Source: Priapulus caudatus | Lineage: Eukaryota > Priapulida > Priapulimorpha > Priapulimorphida > Priapulidae | Assembly (NCBI RefSeq): GCF_000485595.1 | Contig: NW_014577150.1 | Coordinates: 309,594-373,593 of the forward strand | Length of the DNA: 64,000 nt | Direction: 5' to 3' | The notes under the pieces: generated by a model | What the model was told of the DNA's origin: nothing | What the model saw: the letters and a program-made list of their open reading frames with translations, nothing else | Databases searched by the model: none | In this document: positions 12,801 to 24,753 of the stretch, piece after piece | How positions within the stretch are numbered: the first letter of the stretch is position 1 | Layout: each line of letters begins with the position of its first letter | Translations under genes and position numbers: made by a program

Positions 12801-15800
12801 GTTTACATTCACGCACATGCTTGCACACACGCACGCGCACACGCTCACACGCACACGAGCCCTATTCAACAACCTGGAACGGACTATTTTAAATGAGCTA
12901 ATGGTTAAAATCCAACAGGAGCATGACGACTTTAAACATTTATGTAAATACATGTGTGCTCCACTATAGATCTGTTCATATATATACCTTAACGATGGCA
13001 GCAACCTACACAGAGATATCAATGACCTGATAGATATATTACCTGAGCACGCACTTTGTCTGTGCCACCATTTCTGTAATTGTCTCTTTATATAGTTCGC
13101 ACTGCACAAAAATGCTTTGTGCTTTGGTCCACCTGAAATAACAAAACTGCTTCATTATTATCACATGATCGACTGTTGACAGTTATTTGGGGGATAATTT
13201 TGACATTTGTATTCAAAATGTCTGAGAATAATACCTCACCAGTAGCGCAAAGATCTTGAAAAATGGAAAGTATAGTTCATGAACAATTTCAATCTAGTAA
13301 TCTGGCTCTATGACAAATACGTGAAACAAGAAACAAGGATATAAATATATTATCCACACAGTTTTTCTGCAGGTTTTGTCCGCCTGCGTGTAATAGAAAT
13401 TAGTACATTCATGCATTATAGAAAAATGTTAATAGCTTGACAAACCACAGGAAGACTATGCACACTCACCACTCTACCATGTATGGGTATTTTTCTTGGT
13501 TTGTCATTTCATGGCAGAATTCTATTGGATAGTAGATTTCCTTCAACTGGGTAACCTATCATATAAGGAAGACAGATAATAGTTAGGGGCTTTGCATATT
13601 TCACTAGATCTACACGTGACTGTGTTCTCATCTTCCACAGACTGTGGTCAAGCCTATAGATACATTTACAAATTCTACAGGGTCTTGAGAAAACTTGTTT
13701 ATTGCCATGAATATCGTCAGTTTTCAGGAGCACCACGGCTAGTGAGGAAAGCAAACATTGCAATTCTGATCAGTACTGCCGGTGAAATTCAGGCAATGTT
13801 TGTTATGTAAATGTAAAATATATCATAATAAACTAACCTGATCTTTGTAAATTTGCGGCATCGCTGAGGAGTTTTCAAGAATTCCAAAGCAGGTGGCAAT
13901 TATTTGGCCCTCATGAGAATGCTTTGACAGAGTGTGGTCAAAATCTGCTATGACCTGAAATATTACTCACATATTAGGCCATAGCATGCTGACCAAAGCA
14001 TAGACTTGGATTAAATATAAAGACAGATGAGCAATATTTGTTTCAAAAAAAGCAATCCTGACTGTCATAATGATTAATGAGGAGAGTTGATTAATGATCC
14101 CTGTAGGAGAGTTGTCTATCTTTTAGTTAGATATTGGAGAGCCAGGGGAGCTACGGGAGTTCGGCATGGCGGTTTGTAATCTCGTGTTCTGCTCAGCTAC
14201 GTTTCCTAAATAAAACGAATCTACATGAAGTTAAATCTCTTTTTGGGGTTAATACAATCATGACATGGTATCAGAAGTGACTTCAAGAACAGTTTCAAGT
14301 ACACATTGTAGCACTTGCTGCTTGACAGAACAACGCGGACGTTTGTGTCTAAAGGGCGAGTCTACAGTTTGATACCGGTGGCCCCGGAATCACAAGTCAT
14401 TGTCAAGAAAATTGCACGATATGACCCCCCTGCCAAGTTTACGTTTAAAGCTGAAGAATGGAGTGAGTGGATAGAGGAATTCGGACGATTTCGGAAAACC
14501 ACTAAACTTCACAAAGAAGACGGAGAAGTACAAAGAGACTCACTGATCTACTGTATGTGAGGTAAACAAGCCAACAAAATATTCAAAACGTTGAAATTTG
14601 TTTCGCATGATGTGCCTGACCCAGAAAACCCTAGCGCCACAATTAGAGAGGAGGAAAAGGACACTGATTACGACACAGTTGTCAAGAAATTCACACAGTA
14701 CTTCATCCCAAAAAGAAATATAATACACGAGAGATCATTCTTTCAAGAGAGGGTCCAAAGTAGGGAGGAGACAGTGGAAGAATTTCTAAGGGACCTTCAA
14801 GCAATGGTGAGTACAAGGATCCAGAAGACCAAGTACGTGACAGGTTTGTCGTGGGACTCCTAGACCGAGGAGTGAAGCAAAAACTGCAGCTGATGCCAGA
14901 TTTGACCCTAGATAAAGCTTCAGCAGTGGAACGCCAGCATGAACAGGTAAAATTACAGATGGTCCAGCAACAAGCTTCCCACCAGGAGATTAGTGAGGCA
15001 AAGTTCAAACAAAGGGAGCATAGACCAAAGTGGAAGAAAAATGTTAGCAGCCACAAAACAAAACAGAAATGCAACCTTTGTGGTTACGACTGTCACCCAC
15101 GGGGTGGTAAATGCCCTGCTATTGGACAGATCTGTAGGTCATGCAATAAGCATGGACATTTCTCTTCGGTGTGTCGCAGTGGTAAACACTGAGGTGGAAA
15201 TTTAAAGGGGGCAACAGACGCAGTGACATCTCAGGATACATCCGAGGGGAGGAATCATTCTTCCTTGGAACAATTGATTGCCATGAGGAAGAAGCGTGGT
15301 ATGTACCACTGAACATATGCGGCTCAACTGTAAAATTTAAAATAGACATGGGAGCTGACGTAACATTAATTTCACACACCATCTGGCAATCATTGAAAAG
15401 TCGCCCACACCTGATGCACAACAAGGTCAAGCTCAACAGTCCTGGGGGCCAGCTCAAGGTTTTAGGTGCATTTACAGCTGTCATCAATCACAAGGGGAAA
15501 GGCTATACATTTTGCGTAGTCGTGATAGATGGAACTGCTAGCCCGCGGAGTGGCAAAGAAAATGGGCCTAGTTACCCATGTAGATGAAATCTTGAGTCAG
15601 TTCAACTCAGATATTAGTCTCTTGAAGACCGAACCAGTCAAGATCAGTTTGACAGCAGGTGTAACACCACTGTGTCACCACCGCACGAAAAGTTCCGTTT
15701 TTCCTGATGGATGCGGCGAAAACAGAAATACGGAGAATGCAGGATAGTGGAGTGATCCGTCCTGTCACTGAGCCCACCGAATGATGTGCGGCTATGGTTC

Positions 15801-18800
15801 CGGTTCAGAAGAAAATGGTAAACTGCGCATTTGTGTTGACCTAAAAAGACTGAATAGGGCTGTTCGCAGAGAACATTATACACTTCTGAATCTAAGCGAC
15901 ATCGCTCCTAAAGCCCGGCGCACATTGCCGAACATTTTGCTCAAAAACATTATCGTAGCAATGTTCCATGAAATGTTCGGCAATGTGCGATGAAAAAAGT
16001 CGCCGAACATTTGTTCCGAACAATGTTTCTGAAGATCGGAAATGTTTGATATCTCGAACATTGTTCGTCGAATGTTCGTCAATGTGCGCTGAATGTCAAA
16101 CAATTCTAGGAACATTTGTAGTAACCAATAGCAGCAAGATATGTGGTCACATGATTTTTGTGCCCAATCATGCGCCGATCACGTGACTCTTTACAACACA
16201 GCTACTAGATGGCGCCACGAGGTTGTTCGCTGCAAAATATTCGGCAATGTGCGCTCAGCAATTGTTCACCCGCACATTGCCAGACAAAAACATTTGTTCG
16301 GACGAACATTTGTTTGGGAAAATGTTCGGCAATGTGCGCTCAGCAATTGTTCACCCGCACATTGCCAGACAAAAACATTTGTTCGGACGAACATTTGTTT
16401 GGGAAAATGTTTGGCAATGTGCGCCAGGCTTTAGTTGGCTCAGTCCAAGTACTTTACCAAGCTGGATGCAGCAAGTGGAATTTGGCAAATCCCCGTGGAG
16501 GAGAAAAGCCAACTGCTCACAACATTCATGACGCCGTTTGGGAGGTATGCATTCTGTCGCGTTCCCTTCGGTATTACTTCGGCGCCAGAGATCTTCCAGC
16601 GAAAAATGACCGAGTTACTTCATGGCTTGGAGGGAGTAGAGGTTATAATGGTTGATATCTTGGTTCATGGCCGATCCATGAAAGAGCATGAAAGGAGGCT
16701 AACTGAAGTTCTGACGAGACTTCAGGAAGCAGGTCTTCACTTAAACCGAGAGAAATGGCAGTTTAGGATGAAAGAATTGGTTTACTCTGGTGACCTTATC
16801 AGTGCTGAAGGGATCAAGCCAGACCCAGAGAAGGTACGGGCAATGATGGATCTGACTCTACCATCCAATGTCAGGGAACTCCGTAGCTTGATTGGAATGT
16901 TCCAATACCTAGACATGTTTGCAAACAACCTGTCTTCTGTTATGAAACCCATGACAGATCTGCTGAGGTCTGACAGTGTCTGGTTATGGGGGCCAAGTCA
17001 GCAAGGTGCCTTCCAAGAAACCAAACAGCTACTATGCGCTTCTCCAACACTAGCATACTATGATGCGAAAAAGCCAACGATCATTTAAGTGCTGATGCTA
17101 GCAGTTTCGGGATAGGGGCCGTACTCCTACAGAAAGATGAAGAAGGCTTAAAACCAGTAGCATTCTGCTCAAGAACACTCTCAAGCGCTGAGCAGCATTA
17201 CGCTCAAATTGAGAAGGAATGTCTGGACTCTGGCGGCAGTATGGGCATGTGAAAACTGTCTAAGTATCTGGTGGGATTACCACAGTTTACTCTACTGACC
17301 GACCACAAGCCATTGGTGCCTCTACTGAGCACCAAGAACATTGATAAAACACTGATTCGCTGTCAGTGTCTTTTGCTGCGAATGATGCGGTTCAATCCTG
17401 TTGTTCAATTTGTACTGGGTAAAGAACAGATAGGGGCAGATGCACTATCCAGGAATCCTCTAGCTATCACAGAGGACAGTGTACAGCTGGTCCAAGATGT
17501 CAGTGATTATGTGGACACAGTTCAAGTAGGTTGGCCAGCGTCACCTAACAAATTAGAACAGATCAGGGAGGCTACAGAGAAGGACGATGTCCTGCATGCA
17601 GTAATGCGTTAATTATGTCATCAACGGGTGGCCAAATAGAGTGAGAGTGGTGCCGGAGCCTTTGAGGCACTATTACCATGTACGCTCAGAGCTATCGGTG
17701 ACAAATGGAATAGTTGTTCTACAGAGTAGAATAGTTCTGCCTAGAGCAATGAGGCAGGACGCTTTAGAACGACTATGTACATGAATCACACCAAGGCATC
17801 TCGATGTGCCGTGAAAGAGCCAGGACAGCCATATGGTGGCCGAACATGAGCAACGACATTAAAAACATGGTCGATCAATGTGTGGAGTGTCGACAGAGTA
17901 GACCATCACAGCGAATTCAACAAGCAGACATTTCTGGTAGTAGTAGACTATTACTCTCGTTGGATCGAAGTGAAGAGGCTGACAAGTCTGACCAGCTCTG
18001 CGGTAATTACAAGAATGAAAGCAATGTTTACGGCTTTCGGTATCCCAGATATAGTAATATCGGATAATGGGCCGCAATATACCTCTCACGAATTCCGTCA
18101 GTTTGCTAAGTCGTGGGGATTCACTCACAAAACGACTAACCCATACACACCACAAGAGAATGGGATGGCTGAACGTGCCGTGCAGACGGCTAAACACTTA
18201 CTGAAGTGGATGATCCAGAGATTGGATTGTTGAACTATAGAGAAACTGCGCATTCAGCCATGGGTGTGTCTCCGTCTATGGCACTACAGGGACGAGAACT
18301 CCGGACCAGACTTCCGATACTTACTGGAGCGAAAATCAACTGCCAAAGGTTCCAGATACCAGCACCATCCGTCAGTCCGGCAAATCAACTAAAGCCACCT
18401 ACAAGAGGTATTATGATGCCAGGAAAGGTGCTCGAATACTACCTCACCTGTCAAGTGGCCAGTCTGCACTGGCGAAGCTGGACACGAAGAAGCGTTGGAC
18501 CAAGTGGGGAACAGTTATCGGTGGTGACGAAAACAACCGATCCTACATCATTCAGACGAATGCGGGAATTCATCGTCGGAACCGTAAACATATAAAAGAC
18601 ACCCCAGTGACACCTAGTGGGCAGAATTCTACGCCACCTCTATCCACACAGCAAGGCATAGTTGTGCCGGCAGCAGAGGAACCGGTTGTTCTTGAACAAC
18701 CTTTACGCAACATTGCGCCAGGCAACAATGGTCCCGAGTCGAAAGAAGATGCAGATACAGCTTCGCCATCTGATGTCAAGCAACAACCTATATGGTACCA

Positions 18801-19739
18801 GTGACCTTCACATCGAGTGGCCGGGCAGTGCGTCTACCTCAGCGTTTCAGAGACTACAAGTGTTAGTTTAAGGCGACTAAGATCCGCTAAGGGCTGAATA
18901 ATCCCTGGATCTGAAGTCTAGACAGTGGGCAGTCTACCCTACTGTCTGAATTAGTGTTAAATGTAGTTGGGTTAGCATTGTTGAAAAGTTAACCTTTTGT
19001 CATTCAAAGACATTTATGCTATACAATAAGATGCTCATCTCAAAGGAAAGGAGATGTCATAATAATTAATGACGGTAGCGCCCTGTAGGAGAGTTGTCTA
19101 TCCTTTAGTTAGATATTGGAAAGCCAGGGGGAGCTACGGGAGTTTGGCATGACGGTTTGTAATCTCATGTTCTGCTCAGCTACGTTTCCTAAATAAAACG
19201 AATAGAGATCAAGTTAAATCTCTTGTTTGGGTTTACACAATCATGACTAATACTTTTTACTATAGATGTGGTGTCTATGTGTGTGATAGGTCTTATCTTC
19301 TTTGTTAAATACATGTATACACTGTGTTCCATGACTCAGCATTGGGCAGCAATTTATGGATATCACATTACCACCAGTAACCACCATTTGTCTTCCACAC
19401 ACGCTGACCATGTTAAATTCGTTTTGCCAACATTTAGAAATTTTCTCTTTCATCAAAAGTGTATCATACATATATTTTAGGAAGCAGCACATCTCCAGAA
19501 TTATCCCTCAGTTATTCTTATCTTTTACCAACTTCCAAAGTTGCAATAGTAGGATCGTGAATAATTGTCGGTCAAAATACAAGGGTTATTTCAGTACGTT
19601 TCAAAGCCATACAAACTGTGTATTTAAAAGAAGTACATACCTGCAGTTTTTCTGGCCCACCAGCTACTAGCTGCCGTATTATGCCTTCCACTTGCTGTCT
19701 ATTTTTGATGAAAACAGATGGTGTATTCAATTCTGGTAT
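9840..19739 (-). CDS. NT5C3: Cytosolic 5'-nucleotidase III homologue (pyrimidine 5'-nucleotidase), 5' end missing
   Basis: NT5C3 enzymes are cytosolic HAD-fold phosphatases that dephosphorylate pyrimidine nucleoside monophosphates such as CMP and UMP. Exons on the minus strand: 19739-19641, 13954-13838, 13546-13470, 13132-13043, 11561-11399, 10370-10170 and 9941-9840 (stop TGA 9842-9840). They sum to 849 nt, 282 codons plus stop, with phases matching at every junction; the human protein is about 286-336 residues, so only the first residues or first exon are missing. HAD motifs in the partial protein: DFDHTLS (37-43; the family usually has DFDMTLS), FSAGIG (148-153), the lysine in GFKG (189) and GDSIGD (222-227). 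The end [13 protein letters not shown] matches the family C-terminus. The donor after exon 6 (GGG|GTTTGT) is weak. The 5.7 kb intron between exons 1 and 2 holds an antisense gypsy element. The initiator exon should lie above 19740 but I could not identify it. Confidence 0.93.
12383..12921 (+). repeat. Tandem duplication of about 270 bp in an NT5C3 intron
   Basis: The sequence from GCATAATGAACTGCCAT (12383) to CCAACAGGAGCA (about 12641) is repeated from 12651 to about 12922. The offset grows from 268 to 281 bases because a CA/CG-rich stretch in the second copy is longer. It lies in the intron between the fourth and fifth recognised NT5C3 exons and carries no coding sequence. Confidence 0.85.
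14063..14260 (+). repeat. Left LTR of the gypsy element
   Basis: A 198-bp LTR that starts TGTCATAATGATTAATGA and ends AATACAATCA, so it has the usual TG...CA ends. It contains AATAAA within CCTAAATAAAACGAAT, a likely polyadenylation signal. Confidence 0.88.
14266..14277 (+). promoter_or_regulatory. Primer-binding site
   Basis: TGGTATCAGAAG lies five bases after the left LTR. It resembles the complement of the 3' end of initiator methionine tRNA (TGGTATCAGAG type), a common retrotransposon primer. Confidence 0.65.
14360..15192 (+). pseudogene. Gypsy gag-like region with two zinc knuckles (broken)
   Basis: Three consecutive frames carry the gag capsid-like region (a [13 protein letters not shown] segment near 14460, [16 protein letters not shown] near 14737) and a nucleocapsid-like end. 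The latter has two Cys/His knuckles, about 15070-15110 (C-x2-C-x4-H-x5-C) and 15134-15175 (C-x2-C-x4-H-x4-C). An in-frame stop near 14558 and frameshifts near 14810-14850 break it. Confidence 0.8.
15290..15545 (+). pseudogene. Gypsy aspartic protease region (degenerate)
   Basis: The retroviral-type protease fold is indicated by the [10 protein letters not shown] segment at about 15345-15374, where active elements have DTGA or DSGA. The middle active-site residue is methionine here, so activity is unlikely. Confidence 0.75.
15600..17085 (+). pseudogene. Gypsy reverse transcriptase, split by a MITE
   Basis: The first part (about 15600-15908) shows the [12 protein letters not shown] segment. 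The second part (16432-17085) shows [11 protein letters not shown], the [17 protein letters not shown] block and the [12 protein letters not shown] region that leads into the tether. Between them lies a 521-bp MITE. The catalytic Y-x-DD box reads IMVD, so one of the two key aspartates is lost in addition to the disruption. Confidence 0.88.
15911..16431 (+). mobile_element. MITE inside the gypsy reverse transcriptase
   Basis: About 521 bp with inverted ends: GCGCACATTGCCGAACATTTT on the left and, on the other strand, GCGCACATTGCCAAACATTTT on the right, with pairing extending outward through CTAAAGCC/GGCTTTAG. It splits a conserved reverse-transcriptase block cleanly, which defines the boundaries to within a few bases. 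A TA target duplication is possible but not certain. The interior has an 85-bp unit repeated twice from about 16242 to 16411, and each unit carries its own smaller inverted repeats of the GTTCGG/CCGAAC kind. Confidence 0.85.
17085..17480 (+). pseudogene. Gypsy RNase H region (broken)
   Basis: Segments [13 protein letters not shown] near 17095, [16 protein letters not shown] near 17155 and LLTDHKPL near 17292 are typical of gypsy RNase H. A stop near 17251 and a frameshift near the 17085 junction interrupt it. Confidence 0.85.
17790..18600 (+). pseudogene. Gypsy integrase region (broken)
   Basis: The end of the zinc-binding domain ([14 protein letters not shown]) lies near 17860-17910. The catalytic core follows in another frame: [10 protein letters not shown] near 17942, SDNGPQYTS near 18060 and the [10 protein letters not shown] segment with the glutamate near 18160. 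All three acidic positions are visible, but frameshifts near 17900 and 18225 break the frame. C-terminal sequence after 18240 is poorly preserved. Confidence 0.88.
19041..19054 (+). promoter_or_regulatory. Polypurine tract
   Basis: CAAAGGAAAGGAGA directly precedes the right LTR, the position of the plus-strand primer in LTR elements. Confidence 0.75.
19055..19243 (+). repeat. Right LTR of the gypsy element
   Basis: A 189-bp LTR that starts TGTCATAATAATTAATGA and ends TACACAATCA. It is clearly homologous to the left LTR but differs by point changes and short indels, for example near its start and in the AGATCAAGTTAAATC region. It carries the same AATAAA. Confidence 0.88.
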
Positions 19740-19954
19740 CTATTTGATAAATAAAATATAAAACACTTTATTTATGTGCCATCATATATTCATACAAGAT
19801 TCCCCCTAGAAAATCATTGTTAATTTTCAATTAATATTTTTTACATGAAATCAATAGCCGATTAGAACTAAGAGTTCACACGTATCTCACACGTCTCTGC
19901 ACATGTCATGTACAGGATGGTCCTTCTGCAATGTCACTGCTAACCTAATTGCTA

Positions 19955-20060
19955 GGGGTGCACCGGAACTTGGATCCGGCCGGAACTATCCGGCCAAATC
20001 CCCAATTTTTCAGAGTTCCGGTTCCGGCCGGAACCCTTCAGGAACAGTCGGCCGGAACCG
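19955..20060 (+). mobile_element. Possible hAT-like terminus with CCGGAA palindromes
   Basis: The stretch opens TAGGGGTGCACCGGAAC, resembling a hAT terminal repeat, followed by interleaved GGCCGGAACC/GGTTCCGGCC inverted repeats. No partner terminus or target duplication was found nearby, so this is a fragment or a chance resemblance. Confidence 0.35.
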
Positions 20061-20454
20061 GAATCTTTTCCTAAATTCCTTTCTGCTACAAGCTGATCAG
20101 TCACTGAATGTAGTTGAGCATCAGTAGAGTCAACTTGCTGACAATATAGTGTTAACAACTTCACACTATTCCGCCCAAAAAACTTTGCCACTTGAACATC
20201 GGCTAACTTACTAACTGAACTGAACCTAACTGATGTTAGGTGATTCACGAGATTTTCTTTTAAAATAAAATACTCTTACTCTTAGAGCCACAGGAATGGC
20301 ATCTGTCTGTTAGTTGAAAATAATCGACTAAAACCAGGGATACTGCAACATGCAGGTTTTGCCACACAATTCGCTCGCGACTAAGATGCCAGAATTATGC
20401 ACTGTAAGCAGATGATTCATACAACTAACAACCATCCTGTAATTAGAACTTTGT

Positions 20455-20590
20455 AGCATTGAGAACAATGAGAACAATGTAGAATGTGAACATGTAGACA
20501 ATGAGAACATGTATATTAGAACATGAGACTTGAGAACATGTGACATAATGAGAACATGAGACATAATGAGAACATGTAGAACAATGAGCA
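20455..20590 (+). repeat. Imperfect minisatellite built on GAGAACATG
   Basis: About ten variants of GAGAACA(A/T)G with ACATAAT or TAGA spacers. The array is irregular. The surrounding 20060-21150 region has no recognisable gene. Confidence 0.75.
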
Positions 20591-21152
20591 TTGTCCTACT
20601 CGCCTGAGTGATGTACCTGCTAATAATATTTCGTTCAGGCTGAGTGAGTTTGCACAATACTGCGCCAAAACTGTCAAGTTTATTCCCAGCTTAAAGGGAT
20701 ACTAGACTCTAGGATTTTACTGCATACAACTGTACTTACTGTATAACAAATCGTCTATACCCACACGTACTTGTTAACAGATACCTAATTTAATTGTTAT
20801 AATTATTGAAAGTGTCAATGACACTATAGCTCACCTTGGGTGTGATAGAAGAGGGAGATGATATTTAAAATTTGGTAAGTGTTTCAATTATGATGGACCA
20901 AAATGTGATCAAATGTGATTATTCTCTGTTTTATACTAATACTAGAAATTTCACTGTTTTGTTTCAGGGTTAGTTTTGATGCGAAAATAAATGTTTCAGA
21001 TCTGAAAGTCTGAAATCTGGGCGAGAGATGGCACTACGCCTAAATGATTGCCATTTTGGTTTTCGATTATCGCGCAAATAAAAGCAATAAAATATTCCAG
21101 TCAAATTACTGTAACGAAGAATCTAAAACACAATATTACACGTAAGTATGAT

Positions 21153-21190
21153 TAGGTAGGTAGGTAGGTAGGTAGGTAGGTAGGTAGGTA
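21153..21190 (+). repeat. (TAGG)n microsatellite
   Basis: About nine tandem TAGG units. Confidence 0.92.
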
Positions 21191-21435
21191 AATTTAACAA
21201 AATCGAATGAATCTAGATGGCCATTTTCATTTTTGCCAAAAAGTGAGCGTGGCTCGAAGGTAGGTCGACTGGCGTGCTCCAAAATAGGATGTTCAAATCC
21301 CTCCCATAGGAGTAACCATAGTATGCAATTTTAAACATGTGGGTCATACGGTTCTTGAGTTATCGTTGACCGTAGGCAGACACTGAGATGCATAGTGAAA
21401 TTGGCAAAATCTACCTAATTTGCATAATTTTAAAA

Positions 21436-21550
21436 ACAAGTGCCGCAGAGCGACAACGCTCAACTGATGTGTACTGTAGCCGGCTATTCTTCTGATAAAC
21501 TCACTGGCAACAGAATCAAGTGCGCCCTCCTGCGTTGATAGGCTTTGCTA
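21436..21550 (+). repeat. Dispersed repeat (GTGCCGCAGAGCGACA family)
   Basis: The sequence starting AACAAGTGCCGCAGAGCGACA and continuing to AAACTCACTGGCAA and GCGCCCTCC recurs at 54737-54830. Related forms starting ACAAGAGCCGCAGAG occur at 4212 and 25539. The class is unknown. Confidence 0.65.
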
Positions 21551-22009
21551 TACCGGTAGTACAGTAATAAAGATACAGCTGTGTTACTTTAATGACTTCG
21601 CTATATATATAAGCAAGATTTGAACTTTTATGAGTTTATGTAACATGTTCTCAATTAAATTGCAAGTTAGTAAATTGGTTTGTGGTATTTAAAATAAATT
21701 GTAGGTTTAGAAAATGAATTTTTTCAATGATGTGAAGGAATTTGTATATATCAGGCAATTATTTTGGAAAGTTGTGAATTATTTTGTTCATAAATTGATT
21801 TATTATTCTGTGAATTGATTTTAAATTTTGAATTTAAATTTTTCGAACAATATAAAGCAATTTTTATTTTTATTTATTAATTTGAAATGTTTAAAATTGA
21901 TTTAAAATTGTGTATTTGAAATGTTTGAAAATGATTTTTGGGATGGCTTTCCATAGACACATCTTGACCTTTGACCCTTGACCCCCAAATTCGACATCCT
22001 GAGTTCTTT

Positions 22010-22360
22010 TCGCGAACCCTCCCCCCCCGTCCCGAATATCAGGACCGAACGTCGAGCGGCTAAGATTTGTGCCGTAACTGTTGACACATGGACGGACGGC
22101 CGGATGGCCGGACGCACGGACGCACGAACAGACATTCATGCGATTCTACAAGCTGCATCTGAGCTAAAAATCCTGGATCCACATCTGGATCCAGATCACC
22201 ACCAAAATCTAATCGATTGGTTGATGGCCCAAGACCAACCCGTCCAAAAAAAATTCATCAAAATCTGTCCGTAACTTTTTGAGATATCCGGTTGACAGAC
22301 AAACAAACCAACAAACGAACAGGGGTGAAAACATAACCTCCTTAGCGGAGGTAATTATAG
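22010..22360 (-). repeat. Dispersed repeat ending in the GGAGGTTATGTTTTC motif
   Basis: It contains GACGTTCGGTCC/GGACCGAACGTCGAGCGGC (shared with 4990-5010), a GACGG-rich tract, the phrase GCGATTCTACAAGCTGCATC also present at 38 and near 27031, and the segment CTGGATCCACATCTGGATCC. It ends in CCTCCTTAGCGGAGG. On the minus strand it begins with that GGAGGTTATG-type end, similar to the foldback at 23632. It looks like a composite repeat; no coding sequence is present. Confidence 0.6.
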
Positions 22361-23630
22361 TAAATAAACAAGAACTCTATTTATTACCAATGCCTTAATA
22401 GTAATAAGTACTACTCCCTTTTGCACATTATTAGTAATAAATCCACAGTAAATCCGTTCAAATTCTCCTCTGCAACACACAATCTCACCGCATGCATGCA
22501 CGCCACTGTGCATAATTTCGCAGAAAGATGGACGAGCAGGTGGGAAAACGCACGTGTCATAATTGCACATTGCTCGCTTCGTTTCACACCTTTAAAGCAA
22601 AAACACACAATCAACCACTTCCATTTTGATATATATCAATGCGCAGCCAAATGTTCCCTTGTTAGAATAGAATTATGTCTTTTGCACTTGGGCACAACTT
22701 AATTTACTAAGGAAAATCTAGTGAAAACCTTGCATAATTATCGCTCTTCTGTAAACCGGAGAAACTGCACGTTTATAACTATAAGTATAAGTGAGCTATG
22801 GCAGCGCATTGCATTTGTGAGTCCCGCCACACAGATTCAGTATGATTTTAGAAAGGAATGACGCAACGTACACAACTACGTTCACTGACTAAACAATGAA
22901 TAGCGCTGATAATTTTCAAATGATAAACAGTCAGCTGCTTTTGATTACAAAACCGAGGTGAGCAATATTCCTGCAGGAATTTGCCAAATTTCTCTGGGTA
23001 ACTCAAGTTGAACCCAAGTGTAACTGATAATTCAAACCTCATAACGATTACTCTTCAAAGTCAAAATGGACAAAATGACTTCAGAGACAAAATGGATCAA
23101 ATAGACAGACAACATATACCGTGAAATTTTCAATTTTAAAATTAACTAAAGAAGAAGAAAGAGAATTCCAATATGGAATGACAGAAACAGATAATCTAAT
23201 CTTAAAAGGATCTCTTGGCGACGATAGTACACGTCGAAATCAATTATAAGTGTTTTTATCACGCTCGGACAGTCATCTATAGAACTAAAATTAAACAAGT
23301 AAACATTCAGCTAAGCACAGATACCAATAATGGAGACAGTTGGTTGTGTACTTATGCTGTGATGGTGTTAAAGAAAAGCAAACACTGTGATTGTCTGAAT
23401 TGGCACTCATACTTTCCTACCTTCCAGGTCCCACACTAGGATTGAGCAGCCTACATGGTCATTGTGTTTCTGCATACTACTCTAGTAGTAAGAGACACGA
23501 GGTGAGACTGTGTTGCGGAAGACCATGTTATCGGCTTATACGTTAAATTGTTAGGTGATAGGGGGTACACAAAATTCAGATAGGCTTTTGTAATATATAG
23601 GCCTACAATTTGTGTTTATTCACTATTATT
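22361..23630. other. Intergenic, no gene recognised
   Basis: Short frames only; no domain, splice-supported exon or repeat structure stands out on either strand. Confidence 0.5.
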
Positions 23631-23631
23631 T

Positions 23632-23983
23632 ACCTCCGCCCAACGGAGTTGGAGGAGGTTATGTTTTCGCTCTCGTGTGTGTGTGTTAGTGTGTTCGTGT
23701 GTTCGCACGATCGATATTAGCGCGTCAGCCAGCGAGCCAGCGAGCCAGCCAGCGCAGCGAGCCAGCGAGCGTGTACATGTGAGCGAGCAGCAGCAACGAG
23801 CGGCTGCTACGAGCGAGTGGCAGCAAGACAGCGAGCGTGTACATGTGAGCGAGCAGCAGCAACGAGCGGCTGCTACGAGCGAGCGAGCAGCAAGCCAGCG
23901 TGCACATGTCAGTACGCTGGCGTATATCGTGGCTTATTCGTGTGTTCGTGAGTCGTATGGCATATGTTGCTGGCGGAGGTATG
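23632..23983 (+). repeat. Foldback-ended repeat with GAGC-rich tandem core
   Basis: It starts ACCTCCGCC, with a local palindrome CTCCGCCCAACGGAG, and ends GGCGGAGGT, so the ends are inverted repeats. The core (about 23720-23905) is rich in CAGCGAGC. A 63-bp unit beginning GCGAGCGTGTACATGTGAGC occurs twice, near 23767 and 23830. The open frames through it are a product of the repeat and not a gene. Confidence 0.7.
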
Positions 23984-24102
23984 CACTCTCCATGAGTGCA
24001 CTCTGTCTAGTATATTACTGAAATGGAGAAAGTGCATGCGCTGTGATTTCCAGCATGTCGTGATGATGGCAACAACAATTTGAAATAAATTTGACGTAAC
24101 CT

Positions 24103-24462
24103 CAGGGTGCGAAATTAATGGGAGTCCAGAGTCAAATACTCCCTGATTTACTGTCGGACTCCCTGATTTGACATATATGCAGGAGTCCGTGTAACTCGCT
24201 GAAAATTCTGCCATACTAACTAGTTCGTTCCAGAGCACGGCCTCGCGGAATTACCGTATTTTTCAGCTAATGTCCAAAGAAAATTTGGCAGACGTGCAAC
24301 CGCCTGACTCTTAAAACTAAGCACAATCATGTATGCGTTATTGTTAATATCTTTAATTTTGAACCTCAGACTGCGAACTCCCTCATTTTGCTGCAAACTC
24401 CCTCTTTTTGAGGGTAGGGAGTCCGTTGGACTCCCGTGTTCAAAAGTTAATTTCTACCCCTG
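24103..24462 (+). mobile_element. hAT-like MITE (360 bp)
   Basis: The left end is CAGGGTGCGAAATTAATGGG and the right end, on the other strand, is CAGGGGTAGAAATTAAC. GGAGTCC motifs lie close inside both ends, and the interior repeats ACTCCCT. I could not find a convincing 8-bp target duplication, so the exact ends are uncertain. Confidence 0.55.
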
Positions 24463-24753
24463 TCTCACACGGTCAATCTCACACGGTTGGGTAGATACTC
24501 GTGCCAGAAAAAAATACAAATTAGATGCCATTCACCATAAACTTAAAGCTGCAAAATGGGTACCCAAAACTATTGTGAGGTTGTTTAAAATTGGCCACAG
24601 TGCACGTAAAAAATTTAAAAGGCCCTGTGTTGCTCGACTTCTTACCTAGTATCAGTGTATCACTAGGAAACAGGTGCAACCCCACAACTGGTTGAACAAG
24701 AAAAAATTTAGTATAAACAGAACTTTCACTTTCAGGCTCAGCATGTACTTTTT

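Larger units (their letters stand above)
14063..19243 (+). mobile_element. Ty3/gypsy LTR retrotransposon, degenerate, antisense in an NT5C3 intron
   Basis: A 5.18-kb element with two LTRs (14063-14260 and 19055-19243) and a candidate 4-bp target duplication TGAC at 14059-14062 and 19244-19247. A primer-binding site TGGTATCAGAAG follows the left LTR and a purine-rich tract precedes the right one. Domain order is gag with zinc knuckles, aspartic protease, reverse transcriptase, RNase H, integrase, the Ty3/gypsy order (integrase after RNase H). Frameshifts and stops break it at many points, key residues are changed and a MITE splits the reverse transcriptase, so this copy is inactive. The LTRs differ by several substitutions and small indels, so the insertion is not recent. 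It runs opposite to the host gene. Confidence 0.93.
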